The translations under genes and the position numbers were made by a program. The notes under the pieces are model-generated. The model saw only the letters and a program-made list of their open reading frames with translations, did no database searches and was not told where the DNA came from. Positions 1 through 7,638 of a stretch of 64,000 nucleotides of DNA are shown here, one piece after another. Source of the DNA: Pseudomonas sp. RC10. Lineage in GTDB: Bacteria; Pseudomonadota; Gammaproteobacteria; Pseudomonadales; Pseudomonadaceae. The first letter of the stretch is position 1. Each line of letters opens with the position of its first letter. Location of the stretch: assembly GCF_038397775.1 (NCBI RefSeq), contig NZ_CP151650.1:5208001-5272000 (forward strand), read 5' to 3'.

Positions 1-432
1 AGCACCGTGATGCTGGTGGACGACCCGGTCAAACGCGTGGACAACATGACCATGGCCTGGGGGCTGGAAGCACGCACGCCGTTCCTCGACTACCGCCTCG
101 TTGAGTTGTCGGCCCGCGTTCCTGCGCGCTTCAAGCTGCCAGACGGCGGTAAGCAAGTGTTGAAGGAAGCGGCGCGTCTGGTGATCCCTTCCGAGGTCAT
201 CGACCGCAAGAAAGGCTATTTCCCGGTGCCGGGCCTCAAGCATCTGGAGGGCGACACGCTGAACTGGGTGCGCGACCTGTTGCTCGACCCGAGTCAGGAC
301 CGTGGCCTGTTCAACCCGACCATGCTCGATACGCTGCTGACCAACCCCGACGGTCAATTGACCCCGCTGCGCGGCTCGAAGCTGTGGCAGCTCGCGGCCC
401 TGAACCTGTGGCTCAGCGAACAAGGACTTTGA
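1..432 (+). CDS. N-acetylglutaminylglutamine amidotransferase, C-terminal part
   Basis: C-terminal 143 codons of an asparagine-synthase-like amidotransferase; the start lies outside the window and the frame is open from base 1. The visible part has the class B asparagine synthetase signature: an invariant Asp-rich stretch (VDNMTMAWGLEARTPFLDY) followed by the KxxLKEAA segment and a GYFPVPGLKH loop. In asparagine synthetases this half binds ATP and activates the acceptor carboxylate. Four bases separate its stop from the next gene, an NAGG synthetase, followed by an M42 peptidase. That trio is the known operon for N-acetylglutaminylglutamine amide, a dipeptide osmolyte made in Pseudomonas and rhizobia under high osmolarity. 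The enzyme would therefore amidate the dipeptide. The family is clear; the specific substrate is inferred from the neighbours. Confidence 0.88.
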   Translation, partial: STVMLVDDPVKRVDNMTMAWGLEARTPFLDYRLVELSARVPARFKLPDGGKQVLKEAARLVIPSEVIDRKKGYFPVPGLKHLEGDTLNWVRDLLLDPSQDRGLFNPTMLDTLLTNPDGQLTPLRGSKLWQLAALNLWLSEQGL

Positions 433-435
433 CCG

Positions 436-2184
436 ATGAAAGCCAACGCTTCGATCTACAACCAGCGCCTGTTGCGCGGTCAGGCGCCGTCCTACGAGCG
501 TTTGCAGGCGCGCTTCGCCGAAGACGGTAGCTCCCTCAATGACGAGCCCCTGGCCTTGCATTGCGGCTGGGGCCGTCTGCTGATCGGCCACACCTACCCT
601 GATCCTGCGGCACTGGCGAACGAACTGCTTAACGAAAAACCCGGCGAGCGCGACATCGCGTTGTACATCGCGGCGCCGCAGCAGGTGCTGGCGCAATCGC
701 CACAGCAACTGTTCCTCGACCCGTCGGACACCCTGCGCCTGTGGTTCAGCGATTACCGCCCTTCGCAGCGGGTATTTCGTGGCTTCCGGATTCGTCGTGC
801 GCAGAACCAGGCCGACTGGGACGCGATCAACAACCTCTACATCGCGCGCGGCATGTTGCCGATCGACCCGACCCTGCTGACCCCCCGTCATCAGGGTGGT
901 CCGGTGTACTGGATCGCCGAGGACGAGACCACTAATGCGGTGATCGGCAGCGTCATGGGCCTGAATCATCATAAGGCCTTCAACGACCCGGAAAACGGCA
1001 GCAGCCTGTGGTGCCTGGCCGTCGATCCGCAATGCACCCGGCCTGGCGTCGGCGAAGTGCTGGTGCGTCATCTGATCGAGCATTTCCAGAGTCGCGGTCT
1101 GGCCTACCTGGACCTGTCGGTGCTGCACGACAACCAGCAGGCGAAAAACCTTTACGGCAAGCTCGGTTTCCGCAACCTGCCGACCTTCGCCATCAAGCGC
1201 AAGAACGGCATCAACGAAAAACTGTTCCTCGGCCCCGGCCCGCAGGCGGATTTCAATCCGTATGCGCGGATCATCGTCGAAGAAGCCCATCGTCGCGGCA
1301 TTGAGGTGCAGGTGGACGACGCCGAAGCCGGGCTGTTCACGCTGATTCACGGTGGCCGTCGCATCCGTTGCCGTGAGTCGTTGAGTGATCTGACCACCGC
1401 CGTCAGCATGACCCTGTGCCAGGACAAGCGCCTGACCAATAAGGTACTGAAAGCGGCGGGCCTCGAACTGCCGGTGCAACAACTGGCGGGCAATGCTGAC
1501 GAAAACCTGGCGTTTCTCGACGAGCACGAACGGATCGTGGTCAAGCCGGTGGATGGCGAGCAGGGTCAGGGCGTTGCGGTCGATTTGCGCACCATCGAAG
1601 ACGTCCAGGCGGCGGTCGAACGTGCGCGGCAGTTCGACTCCCGCGTGTTGCTCGAAAGCTTCCACGATGGGTTCGACCTGCGCATTGTCGTCATCGGGTT
1701 TGACGTGGTGGCCGCCGCCATTCGTCGTCCTGCAGAAATCATGGGCGACGGGGGTCACACCATCGGCCAGTTGATCGAAGCCCAGAGTCGTCGTCGTGCT
1801 GCAGCGACCGGGGGCGAAAGCAAGATTCCGATGGACGACGAGACCCGGCGTACCGTCGAAGACGCCGGTTTCACCTTCGACAGCGTGCTGCCTGCCGATC
1901 AGCGCCTCGCGGTTCGCCGCACGGCCAATCTGCACACGGGCGGCTGCCTGGAAGACGTCACCGCCATCCTCCACCCGGTGTTGAAAGACGCCGCCATCCG
2001 CGCCGCCCGCGCCCTCGACATCCCGGTGGTGGGCCTTGACCTGATGGTCCCGGCTGCCGATCAACCGGACTACGTGTTCATCGAAGCCAACGAACGCTGC
2101 GGCCTGGCCAACCATGAGCCACAGCCGACCGCCGAACGCTTCGTCGATCTGCTGTTTCCCCATAGCCTGCCTGTTCACGGGTAG
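436..2184 (+). CDS. ngg: N-acetylglutaminylglutamine synthetase (GNAT + ATP-grasp)
   Basis: 582-residue two-domain enzyme. Residues about 115-270 are a GNAT acetyltransferase fold (WCLAVDPQCTRPGVGEVL, then the LYGKLGFR helix), which would acetylate glutamine. Residues about 290-580 are an ATP-grasp ligase of the cyanophycin-synthetase/glutathione-synthetase type (KPVDGEQGQGVAVDL phosphate-binding loop; VVGLDLMVP and FIEANERCG metal and substrate region), which would join the second glutamine. This fusion is typical of the NAGGN biosynthetic enzyme. It starts 4 bp after the upstream amidotransferase stop, so the two are probably translationally coupled. The product is a cytoplasmic compatible solute in osmotic stress. 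Start ATG at 436 follows a weak ribosome site within the previous stop region. Confidence 0.9.
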   Translation: MKANASIYNQRLLRGQAPSYERLQARFAEDGSSLNDEPLALHCGWGRLLIGHTYPDPAALANELLNEKPGERDIALYIAAPQQVLAQSPQQLFLDPSDTLRLWFSDYRPSQRVFRGFRIRRAQNQADWDAINNLYIARGMLPIDPTLLTPRHQGGPVYWIAEDETTNAVIGSVMGLNHHKAFNDPENGSSLWCLAVDPQCTRPGVGEVLVRHLIEHFQSRGLAYLDLSVLHDNQQAKNLYGKLGFRNLPTFAIKRKNGINEKLFLGPGPQADFNPYARIIVEEAHRRGIEVQVDDAEAGLFTLIHGGRRIRCRESLSDLTTAVSMTLCQDKRLTNKVLKAAGLELPVQQLAGNADENLAFLDEHERIVVKPVDGEQGQGVAVDLRTIEDVQAAVERARQFDSRVLLESFHDGFDLRIVVIGFDVVAAAIRRPAEIMGDGGHTIGQLIEAQSRRRAAATGGESKIPMDDETRRTVEDAGFTFDSVLPADQRLAVRRTANLHTGGCLEDVTAILHPVLKDAAIRAARALDIPVVGLDLMVPAADQPDYVFIEANERCGLANHEPQPTAERFVDLLFPHSLPVHG

Positions 2185-2194
2185 ACGCAAATCC

Positions 2195-2284
2195 CTGTAG
2201 GAGTGAGCTTGCTCGCGATTACGGTCTTTCAGTGACGAGTTCGTAGCTGACACGCCCCTATCGCGAGCAAGCTCACTCCTACAG
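2195..2284. repeat. REP doublet (inverted pair)
   Basis: Two REP-type arms face each other: CTGTAGGAGTGAGCTTGCTC on the left and its complement ending in CTCACTCCTACAG on the right, separated by about 40 bp. Arms of this subtype (GTGAGCTTGCTCGCGA core) recur at 23.1, 38.1 and 62.1 kb. Confidence 0.9.
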
Positions 2285-2320
2285 AGGGTGATGTATACCG
2301 CTTAATTGAGGAGCCCCACC

Positions 2321-3508
2321 ATGACCACTGCAAAGAAAATCCATGAACCGGATCTGAATTACCTGCAGAAAGTCCTGCTGGAAATGCTCGCGATTCCAAG
2401 CCCCACCGGCTTCACTGACACCATCGTGCGCTATGTCGCCGAGCGTCTTGAAGAGTTGGGCATTCCCTTCGAACTCACCCGTCGCGGGACCATCCGTGCG
2501 ACGTTAAGAGGCAAACAGAGCAGTCCCGACCGCGCGGTTTCCGCGCACCTGGACACCATCGGCGCCAGCGTGCGCGAGGTGAAAGACAATGGCCGGCTGG
2601 GCCTGGCGGCCGTCGGTTGCTGGTCGAGCCGATTTGCCGAGGGTAGCCGCGTCAGCGTGTTCACCGACACCGGTGTGATTCGCGGCAGCGTGTTGCCGTT
2701 GATGGCCTCGGGGCATGCCTTCAACACCGCCGTCGACACCATGCCGATCAGTTGGGATCACATCGAATTGCGTCTGGACGCCTACTGCGCGACTCGCGCT
2801 GATTGCGAATCGCTGGGCATTAACGTGGGTGATTTCGTTGCTTTCGATCCGTTGCCCGAGTTCACCGAAAGTGGCCATATCAGCGCTCGTCACCTTGACG
2901 ACAAGGCGGGCGTCGCGGCACTGCTCGCGGCACTCAAGGCCATCGTTGACAGCGGCGCCGAGCCACCCATCGATTGCCACCCGCTGTTCACCATCACCGA
3001 AGAAACCGGCAGCGGCGCGGCGGGCAGTCTGCCGTGGGATGTCAGTGAATTCGTGGGGATCGACATCGCGCCGGTCGCGCCGGGCCAGCACTCCAGCGAA
3101 CACGCGGTCAGCGTGGCCATGCAGGATTCTGGCGGGCCGTATGACTATCACCTGTCCCGGCATTTGCTGCGTCTGGGTCAGGAAAAAGAGCTGTCGGTGC
3201 GCCGCGACCTGTTCCGCTATTACTACAGCGACGCGCACTCGGCGATCACGGCAGGTTACGACACCCGCACCGCACTTCTGGCCTTTGGTTGCGACGCGAC
3301 GCATGGGTATGAGCGTACGCACATTGACAGCCTCAATACGCTGAGCAAACTGCTGACGGCTTACATCCTCAGCCCACCGGTATTTGCGAGCGATGCGAAG
3401 CCGGCCAATGCGTCGCTGGAGAATTTCAGTCATCAGCTGGAGCACGACGCGCAGATGGAATCGGACACGCGCGTGCCTGCGGTGGATACGTTGGTGGGTC
3501 AGCGCTAG
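2321..3508 (+). CDS. NAGGN-associated M42-type metallopeptidase
   Basis: 395-residue M42/M20-like zinc aminopeptidase found as the third gene of NAGGN clusters. Metal-ligand motifs are visible in the expected order: SAHLDTIGA, RHLDDKAGVAAL, TITEETGSGAA (catalytic Glu pair), a DIAPV segment and YYSDAHSA. It probably recycles or degrades NAGGN or related peptides when osmotic stress ends; that role is inference from the operon. I chose ATG 2321 because GAGGAG lies 7 bp upstream; an in-frame TTG at 2306 is less likely. A REP doublet separates it from the synthetase, so mRNA levels of the two halves may differ. Confidence 0.88.
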   Translation: MTTAKKIHEPDLNYLQKVLLEMLAIPSPTGFTDTIVRYVAERLEELGIPFELTRRGTIRATLRGKQSSPDRAVSAHLDTIGASVREVKDNGRLGLAAVGCWSSRFAEGSRVSVFTDTGVIRGSVLPLMASGHAFNTAVDTMPISWDHIELRLDAYCATRADCESLGINVGDFVAFDPLPEFTESGHISARHLDDKAGVAALLAALKAIVDSGAEPPIDCHPLFTITEETGSGAAGSLPWDVSEFVGIDIAPVAPGQHSSEHAVSVAMQDSGGPYDYHLSRHLLRLGQEKELSVRRDLFRYYYSDAHSAITAGYDTRTALLAFGCDATHGYERTHIDSLNTLSKLLTAYILSPPVFASDAKPANASLENFSHQLEHDAQMESDTRVPAVDTLVGQR

Positions 3509-3549
3509 TGTCCGGTGTCAGGTACGGAATCTGTGCCTGAAATACCGTC

Positions 3550-3656
3550 GTCGCTGCCGTCGTGCCTCCGGCGTCTCCCACAGATGAATCGGCGTAACGA
3601 AATTTCGTGAACGCCACTGGACCTGTGGGAGACGCCGGAGGAACGACGGCAGCGAC
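3550..3656. repeat. inverted repeat of a second palindrome family
   Basis: A 34-bp arm (3550-3583, beginning GTCGCTGCCGTCGTGCCTCC) is repeated almost perfectly in inverse orientation at 3623-3656. A solo copy is at 7187-7220. The sequence is unlike the REP family except for the CTCCCACAG end. The rest of the 3509-3793 gap shows no gene. Confidence 0.8.
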
Positions 3657-3793
3657 TGGGGCGGATCAGGCCGCGACAAATGGCCTGACACAGCGCATCA
3701 GACGAATCGGAAATCCGACCTGCGTCTGTAGCCTCATTCCCCCGACCACGCTAGCATCCCCGCCATCTGCCCTTCGCAACGACCGAGAACCCC

Positions 3794-4024
3794 ATGCTAA
3801 TCCCCTACGACCAACTCGAAGCCGACACCCTGACGCGTCTGATCGAGGACTTCGTGACCCGCGATGGCACCGACAATGGCGATGACACACCGCTGGAGAC
3901 CCGCGTATTGCGAGTTCGCCACGCGTTGAGCAAAGGTCAGGCGGTGATCTTCTTCGACCTCGACAGCCAGCAATGCCAACTCATGCTCAAGCACGAAGTG
4001 CCCAAGGAGTATTTCGAAGACTGA
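3794..4024 (+). CDS. YheU family protein (UPF0270)
   Basis: 76-residue soluble protein matching the YheU/UPF0270 family: MLIPYDQL at the start, TLTRLIEDFVTRDGTD, and a conserved RVRHALSKGQAVIFFD core. Full length for the family. The function is unknown; family members are small acidic cytoplasmic proteins conserved in gammaproteobacteria. It stands alone between a repeat-rich gap and the convergent csrA paralogue. Confidence 0.9.
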   Translation: MLIPYDQLEADTLTRLIEDFVTRDGTDNGDDTPLETRVLRVRHALSKGQAVIFFDLDSQQCQLMLKHEVPKEYFED

Positions 4025-4051
4025 GCACGACGCTGTCGTGAAGGGATGTCA

Positions 4052-4249
4052 TCAGGAACCGGAGGGCGGCGTCGCCATCTGCTGCAAGCGCTGGGCAATG
4101 CGCCGATAGACCTCGGCACGGTGGATCTTCACGTGCTGCGGGGCATCGATCCCCAAGCGCACCTGATTGCCAGTGATCCCCAGAATCTGCACCGTGATGT
4201 CATCACCGATGGAGAAGGTTTCTCCTATTTCCCGCGTCAATACCAGCAT
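4052..4249 (-). CDS. csrA: CsrA/RsmA-family translational regulator
   Basis: 65-residue CsrA paralogue. The family core is intact: [18 protein letters not shown], then [11 protein letters not shown] and HRAEVYRRI. The RNA-contacting residues known from CsrA, Leu4 and Arg44, are present. CsrA dimers bind GGA motifs in 5' leaders and repress translation; in Pseudomonas several paralogues (RsmA, RsmE, RsmI/RsmN) control biofilm, secretion and exoproducts. I cannot tell by eye which paralogue this is. Start chosen at 4249 because GGGAG lies 7 bp upstream and the family always starts MLxLTR; a longer open frame upstream is not coding. Confidence 0.92.
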   Translation of the reverse strand: MLVLTREIGETFSIGDDITVQILGITGNQVRLGIDAPQHVKIHRAEVYRRIAQRLQQMATPPSGS

Positions 4250-4393
4250 CTTTCCTACTCCCTGGGTGGTAACCGAGGGGGCAGGTTGCCGCGCTGGATC
4301 CAATGCTTCAATGCGCCTGGAACAAATCAGTCTTGCCCTTCAGAGGGTGGCGGCGGTTGCTGACAGACGCGTCCTACAAACACGTCATTTCGG

Positions 4394-4726
4394 TCATGAA
4401 ACCGTTCCGCGGGGGCCCAACAGGATGATCGTCGCGCCGATCACGCAGAACGCGAGGCCGAGCCAGTCCGAGGTCAATGGCCGCGCACGTTCGACCACTG
4501 TGAGCCAGGCGATCGAGGTGACGATGTAGATGCCGCCGTATGCCGCGTACGCGCGTCCGGCGTAGGCCGCTTCGACGCGAGTCAGCAACAGTGCGAAAAG
4601 GGTCAGGCTGATCAGCGCAGGAATCACCCATAGCGCGCTTTTCCCCTGACGCAACCACAGCCAGAAGCCGTAGCATCCGGCGATCTCGAACAAGGCGGCG
4701 AAGAAGAACCACAAGTAATTGAGCAC
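4394..4726 (-). CDS. YnfA family inner-membrane protein (UPF0060)
   Basis: 110-residue hydrophobic protein with four predicted membrane helices, starting [20 protein letters not shown] and carrying the conserved [15 protein letters not shown] loop typical of YnfA/UPF0060, a small multidrug-resistance-like family. YnfA homologues have been reported to act as SMR-type efflux proteins in Shigella; the role here is not known. Single gene, 68 bp downstream of an SDR gene on the same strand. Confidence 0.9.
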   Translation of the reverse strand: MLNYLWFFFAALFEIAGCYGFWLWLRQGKSALWVIPALISLTLFALLLTRVEAAYAGRAYAAYGGIYIVTSIAWLTVVERARPLTSDWLGLAFCVIGATIILLGPRGTVS

Positions 4727-4793
4727 GATGGAATCCCTTCAAGGGTGGCCGGAAAGATGCGCGCCACCCTATCAGATAAATCAGACGTGAACG

Positions 4794-5606
4794 TCAGCCA
4801 ACGGACTTGGCCTTGGCGCGCATCTTGTCGGCCATATTGGCCATTTCGTCGTAAATCGCGTGGGGGTTTTGCTGCTTGATCTGCCAGGCCACGCGGCCTT
4901 GTTCGTGGGGCAGGATCATGAATTCGCCCTTGGCAACCTGATCGTAAATGTAGGCAGCAATGTCGCTGGCGGTGATCGGCGAGCTTTCTAGCAACTTGCC
5001 GACCTGGGCTTTCATCGCCGGGGTCGGGCCGCGGAACGAGTCCAGCAGATTGGTCTGGAAAAACGACGGGCACACCACATGAACGCCCACTTCCTGTTGA
5101 CGCAGTTCCACCAACAGGCTCTCCGACAACGCCACCACGCCCGCCTTGGCCACGTTGTAATTGCTCATCGCCGGGCCTTGCATCAGCGCGGCCATCGACG
5201 CGATGTTGATGATCTTGCCCTTGCTTTGCTCCAGCAGCGGCAGGAACGCCTTGCAGCCTTTCACCACGCCCATGAGGTTGATCGCGATCTGCCAATCCCA
5301 ATCCTCCAGCGACAGTTCACCAAAGAACCCGCCCGACGCCACGCCCGCGTTGTTGACGATGATGTCGATGCCACCAAACCGCTGCTCACAGGCCTGTGCG
5401 AAAGCGGTCAGTTGGCTGTAATCGCGCACATCGCAACGCTGAATGAAACCGTCGCCCCCCGCTTCACGCACCCGATTCAAGGTTTCTTGCAGGCCTGCGT
5501 CGCTGACGTCTGACAACGCCAGTTTCCAGCCTTCACGTGCCCAGCGCAGCGCGATTTCACGCCCCAGGCCGGAACCTGCGCCAGTGATCATGATGCGATT
5601 TTGCAT
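4794..5606 (-). CDS. short-chain dehydrogenase/reductase
   Basis: 270-residue classical SDR. The Rossmann cofactor motif TGAGSGLGREIA is near the N-terminus, NNAGVASGG follows at about residue 83, and the catalytic Ser-Tyr-Lys is visible as IASMAALMQGPAMSNYNVAK. It probably oxidises or reduces a hydroxyl/keto group with NAD(P); the substrate cannot be read from sequence. ATG at 5606 is preferred over 5612 because AAGG lies 8 bp upstream of it and only 2 bp from the other. Lies in the same orientation as the ynfA-like gene. Confidence 0.87.
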   Translation of the reverse strand: MQNRIMITGAGSGLGREIALRWAREGWKLALSDVSDAGLQETLNRVREAGGDGFIQRCDVRDYSQLTAFAQACEQRFGGIDIIVNNAGVASGGFFGELSLEDWDWQIAINLMGVVKGCKAFLPLLEQSKGKIINIASMAALMQGPAMSNYNVAKAGVVALSESLLVELRQQEVGVHVVCPSFFQTNLLDSFRGPTPAMKAQVGKLLESSPITASDIAAYIYDQVAKGEFMILPHEQGRVAWQIKQQNPHAIYDEMANMADKMRAKAKSVG

Positions 5607-5710
5607 AGCCATTGCCTTGTCGATTGCGGGGAAGTGGCCTCAGTGTAAACAGACACATTGTCCGACAACCCCTCCATTGACTGGCTGAATATGCGAGGCA
5701 AACCGGCGCC

Positions 5711-6088
5711 TCAGGCTGCGCCGCGTCGGCCCCGCCAGCGGGTGATGACGCATAGGTAAGCAGCAAGATTGACCACAACAACGATGACGCCCAGGCCGAT
5801 CTGAATCTGCGGGGTCAGGCCTGCGGGGTAGATCAGCGGGATGAGGTAGTGGCCGATGAAATCCCCTTCGTACCCGGCAGCACCAGCTTTGAGCCGCAGG
5901 CTGTTTTCCAGCGGGGTCAGCGGGCAGTACAGGTGCAAAAACTCCACCGCCATGCCCCAGGCGACGGCTGGCAGGTGCAACACGACCCATACACGGCGGT
6001 GCAACACCAGAAGTGCACCGAACATGACGAACAGAATGAACGTTAGATGGAAGACGACCACGGCATCCGCCATCACCGAATAAAACAT
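5711..6088 (-). CDS. DUF2784 membrane protein
   Basis: 125-residue membrane protein with about three to four hydrophobic segments (ADAVVVFHLTFILFVMFGAL; VVLHLPAVAWGMAVEFLHLY; a C-terminal IGLGVIVVVVNLAAYLCVI). The FLHLYCPLTPLEN segment is the hallmark of DUF2784. Function unknown. Start ATG 6088 with an AAGCAAG site just upstream. Confidence 0.85.
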   Translation of the reverse strand: MFYSVMADAVVVFHLTFILFVMFGALLVLHRRVWVVLHLPAVAWGMAVEFLHLYCPLTPLENSLRLKAGAAGYEGDFIGHYLIPLIYPAGLTPQIQIGLGVIVVVVNLAAYLCVITRWRGRRGAA

Positions 6089-6276
6089 AGCTTGCTTCCT
6101 AATTAAGGGGTTTTGGCAACTTCGTGACCGGCGCTGAAAATGTTAGTTCCGCGCTTATTGCCAGTACATGAGGTTAGCCGGGATCGAATACACGGGTTTT
6201 AATATTCACCCTTTCACTTCAAGCGATTGATTTTTATCACAATTATAAAAATGTTATTTTTTATTTCCTCTCATCC

Positions 6277-6304
6277 GAACCTTTTGTTCCGGGCCAGAGT
6301 CGGA
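6277..6304 (+). promoter_or_regulatory. candidate AlgU (sigma22)-like promoter
   Basis: GAACCT at 6277-6282 and TCGGA at 6300-6304 with a 17-bp spacer resemble the AlgU/RpoE consensus (GAACTT-N16/17-TCTGA). It follows an AT-rich stretch (6190-6275) and lies 85 bp upstream of the small DUF3309 gene. Confidence 0.35.
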
Positions 6305-6389
6305 TTATTCAAGCACTACAACTTTTCACGAAGTTGGCGAACGCTTGAACGGCATTGCCATTTACCAAGATCACAAGAAGGAACTCGTC

Positions 6390-6548
6390 ATGGGCATCGG
6401 CACAATTCTGATCATCATCCTCATTCTCCTGTTGGTCGGCGGTCTTCCGGTCTTCCCTCACTCCAGAAGTTGGGGTTACGGGCCATCGGGGATCATCGGT
6501 ACGATCCTGGTGATTCTGCTGATTCTGGTGTTGCTTGGCAGGATATAA
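6390..6548 (+). CDS. DUF3309 small membrane protein
   Basis: 52-residue protein with two hydrophobic stretches (IGTILIIILILLLVGGLPVF and GTILVILLILVLLGRI) joined by a short HSRSWGYGPSG loop, the pattern of DUF3309. AGAAGGAAC lies just upstream of ATG 6390, which decides the start over an in-frame ATG at 6345. Family members are common in Pseudomonas and often stress-associated; the function is unknown. A strong terminator follows within 20 bp. Confidence 0.85.
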   Translation: MGIGTILIIILILLLVGGLPVFPHSRSWGYGPSGIIGTILVILLILVLLGRI

Positions 6549-6565
6549 CCGCCCCGCCGCCAGCG

Positions 6566-6597
6566 AAAAACCCCACTCTTTGTAGTGGGGTTTTTTA
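6566..6597 (+). terminator. Rho-independent terminator after DUF3309 gene
   Basis: CCCCACT-loop-AGTGGGG stem followed by six T residues. The same hairpin, loop included, recurs inverted at 7586-7617, so it belongs to the repeated module described next. Confidence 0.9.
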
Positions 6598-6992
6598 TTG
6601 GGCTTCGGGTCTGGGCTGCTGGGTTTTGTGTGTATATCCAAATGCGGTGGTGTTGCTGATTACGGTTCTGCCTAGGGGCAGAAGATTTCGCCTCCGGCGA
6701 GTTACTTGGAAAAGTCGGATTGCCGCACCACCCCCAAGTAACCAAGGGTGCCTGCTCCTGGTTTGGCTTCGACTTCGTCGAAGTCCCCTCACTCCGGCGA
6801 CGCTCCGTGGGCCCGCCGCGAAGGGCCATCCATGGCCCAGCGCGGCTCTCGCGGCATCCATGCCGCTCGACCCACTCCGCGTCGCCTGCGTTCAGCCTGC
6901 ACCCAAGTCGCGTTCGGCAGCGTCTGGAATTTCTCGGTACAAGATCAAAAGCCAAAGCCAAAGCCAAAGCCAAAGCCAAAGCCAAAGCCAAG
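6566..6992 (+). repeat. dispersed intergenic module, copy 1
   Basis: Block of about 380 bp beginning with the terminator hairpin, containing a palindromic CTTCGACTTCGTCGAAG near 6769 and a GC-rich stretch with GGCATCCATGCCGC, and ending in seven tandem AAGCCA units (about 6949-6991). Copy 2 is inverted at 7256-7617 and shares the order of all landmarks. Small open frames inside it (for example 6595-6861 minus) are repeat artefacts rather than convincing genes. Confidence 0.85.
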
Positions 6993-7047
6993 CGACGCGT
7001 CTGGCTCTTTTAGGTTGAGCGCAATCCTGTGCAGCTCCGCCATCCCC

Positions 7048-7138
7048 CTGTAGGAGCGAATTCATTCGCGAGACGGCGGTACATCCGATACATCTCCATC
7101 GCCTGTCCCTTTTTTCGCGAATGAGTTCGCTCCTACAG
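7048..7138. repeat. REP doublet, GAATTCATTCGCGA subtype
   Basis: CTGTAGGAGCGAATTCATTC faces its near-complement ending GAGTTCGCTCCTACAG, between the two copies of the large inverted module. Confidence 0.9.
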
Positions 7139-7186
7139 TTGCTCTGCGGCGCTCCGAAGCCTTCATCAACACCGACCCACCGCTTT

Positions 7187-7220
7187 CGCTGCCGTCGTAA
7201 CCTCCGGCGTCTCCCACAGG
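7187..7220. repeat. solo copy of the 34-bp palindrome-family arm
   Basis: Matches the arm at 3550-3583 (CGCTGCCGTCGT, then CCTCCGGCGTCTCCCACAG) with two changed bases. Confidence 0.75.
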
Positions 7221-7255
7221 GATAGCGTCAAGATTCGAACTTAGCGTTCGCTTTC

Positions 7256-7617
7256 GATCTTGATCTTGATATTGATCTTGATCTTGATCTTGGGACGCGC
7301 CCTCACAGACACCGCAGAACGCGACTTGGGTGCAGGCCGAACGCAGGCGGCGCGGAGTGGGTCGAGCGGCATGGATGCCGCGAGAGCGCCGCTAGGACAT
7401 GGATGTCCGTTCGGCGCGGGCCCACGGAGCGTCGCCGGAGTGAGGGTACTTCGACGAAGTCGAAGCCAAACCAGGAGCAGAGCCTTTTGGTTACTTTTTG
7501 GCTCTTGAAAAAGTGACCCGCCGTAAGGGCGGAACCCATATCAGCAACACCACCGAAATTGGATATACCCCCAATCTCAGCCAATAAAAAAACCCCACTA
7601 CAAAGAGCGGGGTTTTT
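7256..7617 (-). repeat. dispersed intergenic module, copy 2 (inverted)
   Basis: Reverse-strand copy of the 6566-6992 module: terminator hairpin at its 7617 end, the same CTTCGACTTCGTCGAAG palindrome, the same GGCATCCATGCCGC stretch, and a different hexanucleotide tail, six GATCTT units (one GATATT) at 7256-7291. The two copies point at each other around a REP doublet. With copy 1 this accounts for most of the 1.09-kb gene-free gap. Confidence 0.85.
7586..7617 (-). terminator. terminator downstream of actP
   Basis: On the minus strand AAAACCCCGCT-loop-AGTGGGGTTTTTTTA, 22 bp after the actP stop. It is the module's own hairpin. Confidence 0.88.
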
Positions 7618-7638
7618 CATTTCAAACGCTAACTCGGA

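Noticed and set aside
6595..6861. Small proteins predicted inside the inverted module (also 7303-7620)
   Set aside because: Both copies of the repeat give similar Arg-rich frames, as expected from repeat DNA; no ribosome sites and frame changes between copies.
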